From positions 931,616 to 995,615 of the forward strand of contig NW_014575562.1 in assembly GCF_000708205.1 (NCBI RefSeq): 64,000 bases of DNA, in the 5' to 3' direction. The DNA is from Mixia osmundae IAM 14324. Its lineage: Eukaryota > Basidiomycota > Mixiomycetes > Mixiales > Mixiaceae. The notes under the pieces were generated by a model, which saw nothing but the letters and a program-made list of their open reading frames with translations, made no database searches and was not told the origin of the DNA. This document shows positions 55,323-64,000 of the stretch, piece by piece (the stretch's first letter is position 1; each line of letters opens with the position of its first letter). Made by a program: the position numbers and the translations under genes.

Positions 55323-57950
55323 ATGGCGCTCACGTCTGAATGGGACTCTTCCCGGCTACTCAGCAGTATCGGCGAGGAGGACGAAGCTGATCTCGAGGCA
55401 TGTCAGGGACCAAAGACGCACCCATCAAGCTAATAACCCATTGCACGTAGTTCAAACCGAATAGAGATTCTGTCGTGTTCTGTATCGACCTGACATCGTC
55501 TATGCTTCACGCACCTTCGTCGGATGAACCATGCGCGCTCACCCAAGCTCTCAGAGCGATCTATAATCTCATGAAGCGAAAGATTATTGGCTCACCCGCC
55601 GATCATGTTGGCATCCTCCTCTTCAACGTACGCAACTTGCCCGCGACTAGCTTTCTGTGACATTGCTGCGGCAGGCAAAGAAGCGCAGCACTATTGAGGA
55701 ACCTGTCAAGTCCATCTACACAGACGTAGTCGTCTTGCAGGATGTCGGACAGCTCGACGCGCCTGCAATCAAGACGCTAAAGAAGCTCTTTGAGGGTATG
55801 CTCGCTTTCAGATATCGACGGCAGCTGCTCAAGCATGGACAGACGTCGAGAATGATCCCGACTATTACAGCAAAACCTACAAAAGTACGAGAGAGGCTCA
55901 ACAAAGCTCGTCTTTGTCTCGCTGCTTGAATGCTGCGCGTCAGATCCTGGCAGAGCGGTCAGTCCACTGCCAGCACACGTAGTACACCACTCATTACGTA
56001 CACGCAGATCGCCGAAGGGGTCTTACAAACGCATCTTTCTCGTAACAGACGATGACGATCCCTTCCCTTCGAGCGCTCCGGGCCACGCTCAGCTCAGGCT
56101 CGCCTGCGAAACTCATCTGAAGGTCACTTCAGATCCGTGAATGGTGGACCAAACTCAATGTAACTCAGGATGCTGCCGAAATGGGTTATGAGCTCTTGCC
56201 CTGCTTTATCGACACCGGAAGCGGCTTCGATGTCGACAAATTCTATGCTGATCCGCTGAGCAAGTATTATCCCAACGAAGCCATCCCGGATCTTGCCCAG
56301 TCAGGCATAGCCCGTCTAGAGCGTCTAGAAGCGCACATGCGCGTCAGGGAAGCGCCGAAGCGCGTCGTGTTTACCATCGACTTGATCCTCTTCAATGACT
56401 TTGCTATTGGCGTCAACGGGTACGTTCATCCTGCTCCGATAGTCGGGACTTGGCAGACATCATTCTCAGATATACCCTCTGTGCCGAGGAACATAAGAGG
56501 CCGCCCACAAATATCGACGGCAGGTCGCAAGATGGAGCAGAAGTCCAGCCTCGGACAAACTATACCGATATCGATACCGGGCGAACAATCACAGATCCTG
56601 CAGAACAGCTACAGCACTACTACACGCTCGGGACTACTATGGGTCGAGGCTCGTTTGCAGCCGCTGGTACCGATGATCGAGACGACGGCGACTATCTGGA
56701 AGCAAGGGCCGACGTGTCGACGAGTCTGCCAACACGAGCGCCGCCACAAAGAAAGATTGTCCTGACTGACGACGAGATCGATCGAGTCAGAACGTGCGGC
56801 ATGAAGCCATGTCAGCTCGTGCATGTTCGCGCTGCGATTATTGCTGACGCAAAAGCAGCTTTGCGCATGTTAGGATTCAAGCCCCGCAGAGAATTGCTGC
56901 CAGAGCACCACCGAGGCCATGCTTACTTTATCTTTCCCACTGATGCGGTCAGTCTCACGCAATCGTAAGCGCATGCACTGAACGTACATACAGAAAATAC
57001 TTGGCAGCAAACGCACTTTTCTTGCGCTCATACGCAGCATGTGCAAAAAGGACGTTGTCGGCTATGCTTGCTTTATGCCACGCGCCAACAGCGTACCTGT
57101 GATCGCGGCTCTTTTGCCCCAGGTACGACTGCACTCCCTCGCATCAATTTGCGTTGACGACTTTGCGCAGCTTGAGCAGCTTGACGAATACGGAAGACAG
57201 AGCAAGCCAGCAGGCATGCACGTCATACAGCTGCCATATGCAGACGACATTCGGTCGATCAATCTGACAGCGACGCGACAAGCCATCGCTGACCCTGATG
57301 GTACGATCCAGCTTACAGATGAAGGCAAAGCTGACATACACTTGTCAGCGGAAGAACAGCCGGCAATCGATGCAGCGTTCGAGATCATCAGGAAGATGAA
57401 TATCAAGGCTTACTTTCCGGACAATTTCCCAAATCCTGCGCTCAATCATCATTACAATTGTCTGGCCGCAACGGCACTCGATGAAGAATGGCCCGAAGTG
57501 GATGACAGGACTCTGCCCGCTTACCAGGTTATCGACAGCGTCGGTCGCGTGCCCTTGACGTGTGAATCTGCTGATGACGTGCTGGCAGAGATTCGGCGAG
57601 CACCTTAAGAAGCTGAAGCGTATTGTCGAAGAGCACCCGGAGGCGCTGAAGCCTGCTCTCGTTAAGCCCGGCGCCAAACGCAAGCTGACCTATGACGAGA
57701 TCAATAAAGGCCAGACGATCATCGATGCATACGAAGGTGGCAAGCTACAGAAGGTGTGCACATGAACTTCGTGCGCATCGTGCAGTGCTGAAGCAGTGTC
57801 GGTTAGCTTACCAAAGATCAACTGATCGCCTTTCTTGAGCATTACGATCAGGACACAAAAGGCAACAAAGGTCCTCTACTGGAGCGCACAGAGGCAGTCT
57901 TGGAAGCAGAGGGCCTTATCAAGCCAGCAAAGAAGCGCAAGACTAGATGA
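55323..57950 (+). CDS. KU70: KU70 (XRCC6), DNA end-binding subunit for non-homologous end joining
   Basis: With Ku80 it forms the ring that binds broken DNA ends and telomeres. The product is 692 residues in twelve exons: 55323-55397, 55451-55627, 55675-55795, 55843-55957, 56008-56122, 56169-56419, 56470-56810, 56859-56947, 56994-57122, 57171-57527, 57589-57753 and 57807-57950. It has the Ku vWA domain (RDSVVFCIDLTSSML, SYKRIFLVTDDDDPF), a Ku core (LGFKPR, YACFMPRANSVPVIAALLPQ, HVIQLPYADDIR) and a C-terminal SAP domain (LTYDEINKG...LTKDQLIAFLEHY) with a KKRK tail. Intron 1 (55398-55450) uses a GC donor, GAG|GCATGT. Two introns (56811-56858 and 57123-57170) are stop-free multiples of three. 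Confidence 0.93.
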
Positions 57951-58094
57951 GTCTCGGAGATGATGTAATCATTGTTGTTGCAAAGACGAACGCAAAGGCC
58001 ATCCGGAAAGCAGCTTGCAATGGGACATCGCAGTACATCAAGCGACTTCGTTCAGGCCTCACAAGTACATCCGGCTGCGACATCACGTCATGAC

Positions 58095-59425
58095 CTACTC
58101 GCGCTGGAAGAAGAATTCTTGTTGTAGCGCAGCCGGCAGTTGCTCGATCAATTCGACTTGGGTAGACGAGACTGTACGCTGCGAGCCTGGCTGGCCCGAG
58201 GGAGTCATACGAGCGTGTGGACAAGGATTGACGGGACACTTGTAGCGATAGGTGAGCAAAAGTGCAGGCGCATCGACGCGCTTGAACGTTCTCACCGGGT
58301 TCCAATCTGCGTCTCTGATTAGACTCAAGGAAGCACTCGTCGGCGAGGCGAGAACGCACGATGTGGACGCAGCGCGGCGCCGCATTTACACTTGAGCAGG
58401 TCCTTCTCGACCAGGAGATGTGGCAGCCAGATGAAGCAGTCCCGACTATAGACATCGCGGTAGCCTCGGGGGTCGCCGAAGAATTCGGTATAGATTGCGC
58501 TCACGGGGAAGGTCTTCAAGAAGTAGGGCTGCGGAGGCGCAAAGTAGAAGCGGCCAGAAACATAGCAGTCTGGCCAATCGAGACCGTGGGTGAGCCTGTT
58601 AGTGTCGCGCTGACGAGCGACGAGGTTTTGAACGCGTTTGCCGTAGGCTGCATCATCCAGCTCGATGGGAGCAGGCGGCTGAGTGGCATCTGTACTCGAA
58701 CCTGGCTGACCTAGACCGTTGGGATAGAGCAATGCGCCGGAGATGCCGGCTTGGAGTAGGTCTCGCGTCGTTCCTGTGCTGTTGTCGACAGCAATATCGC
58801 CCTGTAGGAGGCCATGTGTGTCATCATCGCCCGGTGACAGCGCGTGATCTGCTTGCGAACCGCGAGCGACAGCAGCAACAGCGGCAGCAGCAGCGCCGGC
58901 TGTATCCGCGAGATGTGTCAATGCAGGATCGATAGGATGTCCCTCTGTCGTGTCTGCAGCGTTGCGAGCCTCTCCGTCCCCGCCTGCAGGATCGGCACGG
59001 TCATCGACGGGTAGGCCATCAGGTTGAGGAGCTGCATGGTTTGCGCCGGACGTAGAGGCAAGAGGATGGTTGTCCGTGGGGATGTCACCGTCTGGTTTGA
59101 CGCCTGGTTCTGCTTGCTGGGGCTGTGCGGTGCATCAGGTCAATCAAGTAAGGTCGATATCATAAACACGACAATTGGAACGTACCGAGAGTACGAGAAT
59201 GCTTGTCGAGGTGCAGACGCAAGTGCCCTTGCTCGGCAATCTCGACCTAGTGGCAGGCTTGATGTCACGCAGGCCCGAGATCTCGCCTTGGTCGATGCTC
59301 CCGTCCTCATACTCGTCCCTTTCGCTCTTGTCTTTAGCCGGTCGTCCTGCTCCTGCTCGCTTGCCTCCTGCGAGATGGCCTGGCTTGTTCTTGCTGCCTT
59401 TTCGGCGTCCGCCTCTGTAAGCCAT
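58095..59425 (-). CDS. Zinc-ribbon protein with AT-hook-like N-terminus (DUF6729-like)
   Basis: A 406-residue protein from exons 59425-59186, 59122-58360 and 58312-58095. The basic N-terminus has an AT-hook-like GRP core (KRAGAGRPAKDKSE). After a low-complexity linker comes CYVSGRFYFAPPQPYFL, a SRDCFIWLPHLLVEKDLLKCKCG...RPH block, and TYRYKCPVNPCPH...VELIEQLPAALQQEF. This cysteine pattern and the LTYRYKCP...IEQLPxxL order recall a domain (DUF6729, from memory) found in many basidiomycete proteins, often repeated in genomes. It stops soon after this domain, where relatives continue, so it may be truncated. It converges on KU70 and diverges from a Nudix gene. Function unknown; a mobile-element origin is possible but not shown. 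Confidence 0.65.
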
Positions 59426-59565
59426 GGAAGCCACTGTGAGGGTCTCTCGTGTGAAAGGCTCGCGGAGCCGGGCCCCCGCCTTCTCCTTCTGCGGTAGACG
59501 CGCCGCCAGCAGAGGCCAGGCACGGCCGGAGGACGAAGCTGACACGGGGAGCTGCACAGGCAGAC

Positions 59566-60512
59566 ATGCACAGGACGATGTCCGATCCCCACGCACCTCT
59601 CGAAGTAGAGGCTCCGAGACTTCTGTCTCCAGGCGCAGCAGAACGAAGCTTTGTTGTCGGCTCGGCTACGGTGCTCAATAGAGAAACACTCGAGCACAAC
59701 AGCGACACGGACCAACTCGTGTTGAGGCGTGCCCACTGGCGCGATGAGAGCGGACATGCTCGACAGACAGACTATGTCTCTCGGACGGTCCCCAAGGGTA
59801 TGGTGCCCTGCAAGCCCGACGCAGTCTACGTCGTGCCCATCCTCACCTTGCCGGCACGAGGCGAGGAGAAGCTCGAGAGATCTGTGATTGTCTGCATGCA
59901 GTTCGAAGCGAGCATCAACCGATACGTCTGTGACTTTCCGAGCGGACCTTATCTCAACCTCGCGGAGAGCTCGGATGCGTGCGCAAGGCGAGAGCTTGAC
60001 GAGCAGACGGGATACAACCTCACATTTTATGACATTGACACAATCGAGGTGCGTTATGCATATGACTAGCGAAGAGCGTCTGGCTCATGACGTCGCACAG
60101 GTGGGTCCATTGATAGCGAGTAACCGTACGCGCGTCAAGACCGCATGCCGGCTACGCTGATCATCCTGACTGTAGCTCGCGTCACTTCGACTCTCCTGCA
60201 ACGCATCGTTCTGGTCAGCGCCTCGTTGCCACACGACTTCGACTCGTCCTGATCGCAGCGTGCCTCTTGCAGGATATCACTCCGAAATCGAGCAATAACA
60301 ATGAAGCTCCGCCGTATCATTCAGTCTCGCACAAATATAGGCACATCACCGTTGGCGTCATACCCTTGTCGGTCTGCAAGGCCACTTTGGCGGCGCTGCA
60401 CGAAGAGCAAGGTTACGTCATAGGCGCTGGCCTATGGGTACATCATCTCCTGTATGACAGCTTTCACAGGGCTGAGAACTGCTCCGACAGGATTTCTCTC
60501 GCGGCCTGTTGA
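59566..60512 (+). CDS. Nudix hydrolase, ADP-sugar pyrophosphatase-like (YSA1/NUDT5 group)
   Basis: A 261-residue protein from exons 59566-60048, 60101-60125, 60176-60213 and 60273-60512. The fold markers are VVPILTLP, then ERSVIVCMQFEASINRYVCDFPSGPYLN, the Nudix box ACARRELDEQTGY, and a C-terminal HKYRHITVGVIPLS...LHEEQGYVIGAGLWVHHLL. The nearest group is ADP-ribose/ADP-sugar pyrophosphatases. The box reads RELDEQTG where RExxEExG is standard, so one conserved glutamate is replaced by glutamine; activity may be reduced or lost. Two internal exons are only 25 and 38 nt. A second ATG at 59578 is an alternative start. Confidence 0.75.
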
Positions 60513-60752
60513 CGCAATTGGACGATTGACTGCACTCAGTTCATCATCGGCGCCTGACAACAACGCTTGTAGATGGATCAGCGGAGCACGAGGTGCATCA
60601 TGCAGATCACACAAGCAAGTCCCGAAACAGTGTGGCAGACAGATTAGATGCATTGGTATAGCTGCAAGTGCAAGTATCATGAGAGATCAAGATCAATTCG
60701 TACATTCATTCGCTTGCGCCGGCAGGATCGCAAATTCTGTGAAGACTCTAGC

Positions 60753-61873
60753 TCAGGAAGTAGACATCGTGCCGGATGTGCCACTTTCGCTGAGCAGCTG
60801 CTTGTGCAACTTCTCGGCAACCCCGTCGACAGTTCGCTCGCATTGTGTCGCATCCAGAACGGATGACCCGGCCTGATCGGCAGTGACGCCCTTGCCAAGG
60901 CTGTGACCCTGCGAGGTGAACTGTGCCATGCTGATGGGCTCGAGCTCTTGCGATTGGTGAACGATCGGTGCCTCGTGTGTGGTGTGATGCACGGGGATCG
61001 TGGTATGAATGCGATGGTGATCGTGAGTGGTGCGCTCGACGATCGGCTGGATGACGTTGTGGACGTGGTGGTGGACATTCTCGGTGAGAACTTCGCCCTT
61101 GTCGACGACCTGACGCTCCTTGGGTGCGTGGGTGATCATGTCGGTATGCGCACCGACTTGTTCGCGGAAAGCGAGCTTGTCGGCATCGGCGGTAGCGTGA
61201 CCCTCCTTGATCTGCGTAACGGGCACGGCACGCTCATGGTGCTGCGTCTCGTTGACTTGCTCGTCACGCTAAACGAAATCAAATGACGTCAGCGATTGAT
61301 AAGATGACCAGCGTGAGGAAAACTAACAATACGCTGGGTGGTATGCTGAACGTGGTGGATATGGCGATCGTGTTCGCGCAGACGAGTTACTTCCTCGACC
61401 TCGTGATGCTTGACGTTTTCGTGAGTCTTGTGGGCGAGCATCTGGTGCGAGTGGTCGGCTTGGCTGGCATCGATGAGCTTCTCGGCCTCGCGATGAGCAT
61501 GACCAGCTCCGGCATCCTTGGTGACACGACCTTCCTTGTCCATAGGGACATCGCCAACTTGATGAGACGTGGCACCACTCTCTGCCTCCCTGGCAAGGTT
61601 CTTTGCGGGTGAAGTCGTGCTGCCCGTCGAGCCGGTCGTGCCGGAAGATCTATTGGCAGAGCCAGCTGTTGTGCCAGTGCTGGCAAAGTTGGAGCCAGAG
61701 CTTGCGTTCTGGGTGCCTGTGCTGGCAGTGTTGGAGGTCGGGCTGGTGGTCGCCGTGTTACCCGAGGTGAGTGATTCGCGGGGTGAGGTGGTCGAGTGGC
61801 CGCCGGTAGAGGTACGATGCGTGGACGAGCTATCGTCCTTCAGGGCAGACTTGACGGTAGACATGAGACCCAT
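60753..61873 (-). CDS. Histidine-rich conserved fungal protein (often annotated as allergen)
   Basis: A hydrophilic 353-residue protein from exons 61873-61328 and 61268-60753 (59-nt intron). The first third is Ser/Thr-rich. The middle and end carry repeated His-rich segments, such as HDRHIHHVQHTTQRI, HHHVHNVIQPIVERTTHDHH and HHTTHEAPIVHQS. This pattern is shared by a widespread fungal family of unknown function that is often labelled allergen and is induced by stress. No signal peptide, no cysteine. Metal binding or desiccation protection would suit the composition but is not shown. A TATA-like box lies about 100 bases upstream. Confidence 0.75.
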
Positions 61874-62457
61874 TTTGTATGGTGTATGTGTTGTGTTGTG
61901 TTGTTGAAGTAGTAGTAGAAGTGTTATCTACTGACGATGACGAGGTGAAGAGAAGCAAGCAGATTTCTCCGTCTTATACAGAAGAGCCAGTCTTGACCGG
62001 ACGATGAGGTCATCTCGCCACCATGCTGGATGGTTTTCGCAGTGCTTCATCCAGCCTGGTCCGGCTCGATCTATGAATGCGCTGTCCCGACATGACGGTT
62101 CGTCATCTGGGTGCTGCTGCTATGCTAGTTCTCACCATCGGGCTGGGATTAGTCGGACTTTGTTCTCGCTCTTGTAATCGCACTCGTCGATCAGAGTAAG
62201 CGGAGGCGCCCCTTTTCATTAATCTCGTCCTCCACGCTGCCGATAGTTTATAGACTGATCAGCGCAGCCGCTTATATCGCGAATCTAGACTGAATCGGTC
62301 GGCTGCGAACTTTCTCGTCGCCTGCACGTTGCGTCGTCATGTGCTTCTTCCTGACGGTCGCGCGTCTGTTCCCTAGCCAACCAGCCTGCGTTTCGATGTC
62401 TACTCTGTCAATCCTCCGCTGTCTCGCAAACTTCCTCGACACCTTTCACAACACAAC
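61874..62457. other. Divergent promoter of the His-rich and protease genes
   Basis: These 584 bases contain a minus-strand TATA-like element and a CCCCT stress-response-like motif near 62212. No gene is supported. Confidence 0.45.
61973..61979 (-). promoter_or_regulatory. TATA-like box of the His-rich protein gene
   Basis: TGTATAAG on the minus strand lies about 100 bases upstream of the start codon at 61873, a usual distance for TATA-driven inducible genes in fungi. Confidence 0.4.
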
Positions 62458-63798
62458 ATGCGTGGCTTGTCATTCATTTTGGCCGCTCTGCCCCTCGTGA
62501 GCGCAGAGGTCGTGCTCGATCTCGTCAGACGATACCATGGTCCGTCACTCCACAAGCGGCAAGTGCCATCGCCGTCGCACTTTTGCACGACAGCTCACTC
62601 CTGAGCAGAAGCCATGACCATCGCTCTGGCCATCATCGCTCGCATCGGGCCAACATGAAGCACCATGGTGCAGGTTACCATGCTGAAGTGATTCCGGGGC
62701 AGCAACAAGGAGCGATCCTGCGCCATGGATCGCTTCACTCGCATGCCTTTGCATACTATGCCGTCGACTTCAAGACAGGCACCGGCCCTGGTGGCCAACC
62801 GCAGACATGGTCCCTCATCGTCGACAGCGGCAGTCCGTTTACATTCGTGGGAGCCAACCCCGCAAGACCCTACAGAACAGGCCAAGCCAAGACGGCTCTC
62901 GGCCCCTTTCAGGAGTCTTTCAGATCGGCCCATCCTGGCGTTGCTGGCCAGCTCACACAGGACTTTACCCAACTCGAGCCGACGCTCAACGCGGAGACTT
63001 ATTTCGGCGTCGCTGACCCCGCGCAATCCAAGGCGTTCAATACGGGCAGTCCGGATGCTGATGGTGTGCTCGGTCTTGCCGTTCCCGTCTACTCGACCTA
63101 CTTCACACCAGACGCTCGATTCTCATCCTACGTTGAGCAGATCAAGACAAAGAGTCTCATCTCCGCCAATGTCGTTGGCCTGTCGCTCAAGCGACCCACG
63201 ACGGGAGATGTTGACGTCGGTCAGATCTCCTTTGGTACACCTACCGAGCCGGGGATCGTCTGGACACCCCGCAAGGATGTACTCGGTCAGCCCGTCTGGG
63301 CTGCCGACATGACTATCCCTGGACTTGGCTTGACGAACTTTGCGGTCCTCGTGTAAGCTCTCTATGCGCTTTTGGCGTTTCGCTAAGGCCTTCCGCAGCG
63401 ATTCCGGCACATCGCTCTTCTTGCTATCTACTTCTGCGCATGCTGCTTTCGTGAAAACGGTCAAGGGTGCCGTCATTGATCCCGCGACGGGCATGGTCAA
63501 GATGCCCAAGGCGATCATTCCTCCTGCATTGGCCTTCACTGTTCGTCTGATACCTTTTTATGAGGCTTTGCTGACAAGATCACAGGTCGGAGGACAAGTA
63601 TTCACTCTGTCGGGTGAGGATCAGCTATTGAGCGAGGCAGACGCTACCTTCAACGGCTTCGACACAGCCTTCAGCTGGAGTATCTTTGCCTCCACGGGCG
63701 CTGAAGGACCGGGCAGTGTGATCTTTGGCATGAAAGGCATGGAGGTGCTCAAGACGGTCTACTTTGACTCTGACAATGATCGTCTTGGCTTTGTCTGA
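62458..63798 (+). CDS. Secreted pepsin-like aspartic protease
   Basis: An A1-family endopeptidase of 394 residues from exons 62458-62543, 62609-63352, 63399-63540 and 63586-63798. A signal peptide (LSFILAALPLVSA) is followed by a short propeptide-like region. The first catalytic aspartate is in LIVDSGSPFTFVGA and the second in VLVDSGTSLFLLS, which is formed across the 46-nt intron 63353-63398. Both active-site triads are DSG rather than DTG, as in many fungal enzymes. The end GMEVLKTVYFDSDNDRLGFV is the normal A1 C-terminus. The first intron is the least certain; the third (45 nt) is stop-free. The propeptide seems shorter and more His-rich than usual. Confidence 0.85.
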
Positions 63799-63896
63799 TC
63801 GTATGCATCCCCCCCAGTGGCGCTCCTCTTCATCTGCTGAGCTGAGCGAGTGAGTGACGCGTCTGACTGGCACGCTAAGCTTTGAGCAACGGAACG

Positions 63897-64000
63897 ATGG
63901 CGTCGACATCATCTGAACTGCTAGCGCTCTCTGCGACGACGGTGGTGATCCATCCGCTCGTGCTGCTATCTGCAGTCGACCATGCGAGCCGAGCCGCGAA
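63897..64000 (+). CDS. RPN8: 26S proteasome lid subunit RPN8, N-terminal fragment at the window edge
   Basis: Only the first 34 codons are inside the window. They encode VVIHPLVLLSAVDHASR, which matches the start of the MPN domain of Rpn8/PSMD7 (HPLVLLSVVDH in most species). Rpn8 pairs with the deubiquitinase Rpn11 in the proteasome lid. Other MPN proteins (eIF3f, Csn6) have different residues here. An ACGCGT hexamer lies at 63857-63862, 35 bases before the start. Confidence 0.8.
   Translation, partial: MASTSSELLALSATTVVIHPLVLLSAVDHASRAA

Noticed and set aside
20001-57950. RDH54, RFC3 and KU70 as a DNA-repair gene cluster
   Set aside because: They are spread over 45 kb with many unrelated genes between, on both strands; no sign of functional clustering.

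Overview
This is fungal nuclear DNA, most likely from a basidiomycete; gene content and intron style suggest Pucciniomycotina, and Mixia-like yeasts come to mind, but the species is inferred, not proven. The window is GC-rich and packed with genes on both strands, often only 50-200 bases apart. Almost every gene is interrupted by tiny introns, mostly 42-65 nt, usually with a CTGAC/CTGAT/CTAAC-like branch site 8-20 nt before the acceptor. I placed about 85 introns by hand from reading frame, splice signals and protein family alignment from memory. No retroelement, DNA transposon, CRISPR array, rRNA or convincing tRNA was seen.

Layout, left to right. (1) 0.4-8.4 kb: a small Zn2Cys6 transcription factor with a 9-nt micro-exon, two tandem paralogous 3beta-HSD/NSDHL-like reductases, a GNAT-like acetyltransferase, a Ser/Thr-rich single-pass membrane protein and mitochondrial ribosomal protein bL19m. 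(2) 8.4-9.8 kb: no gene I can support. (3) 9.8-24 kb: a GCK/Ste20 kinase, a replication factor C small subunit (RFC3; RFC5 in budding yeast), a 1,025-residue disordered protein, a GH47 alpha-1,2-mannosidase, the recombination translocase RDH54/RAD54B and a 116-residue unknown. (4) 24-37 kb: endocytic scaffold EDE1, an atypical SDR, a PP4 regulatory subunit 1-like HEAT protein and splicing factor SYF1. (5) 37-43.7 kb: a TauD/TfdA dioxygenase divergent from a Dal5-type permease, a secreted ferritin-like Rds1 protein and a PCD1-type Nudix hydrolase. (6) 43.7-55 kb: ASA1, an FXFG nucleoporin, an 86-residue ORF, a Myb/SANT-like protein, a peroxisomal acyl-CoA oxidase and an AhpC/TSA-like protein with a long disordered leader. 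(7) 55-64 kb: KU70, a zinc-ribbon protein with an AT-hook-like tail, a second Nudix hydrolase, a His-rich conserved fungal protein, a pepsin-like protease and the first codons of RPN8.

How the genes relate: most are housekeeping genes in unrelated pathways. Ku70, Rdh54 and RFC3 all serve DNA replication or repair but are not adjacent. Possible local functional groups are the left-end Zn2Cys6 factor with the two reductases, and the dioxygenase/permease pair sharing one 336-base promoter. The most unusual signals are in gene structure: the micro-exon that completes a zinc cluster, a raised share of GC-AG introns (about 5 of 85), coding first exons of 7 and 16 nt, several stop-free introns of length 3n, and a TGATG stop/start overlap between two same-strand ORFs.
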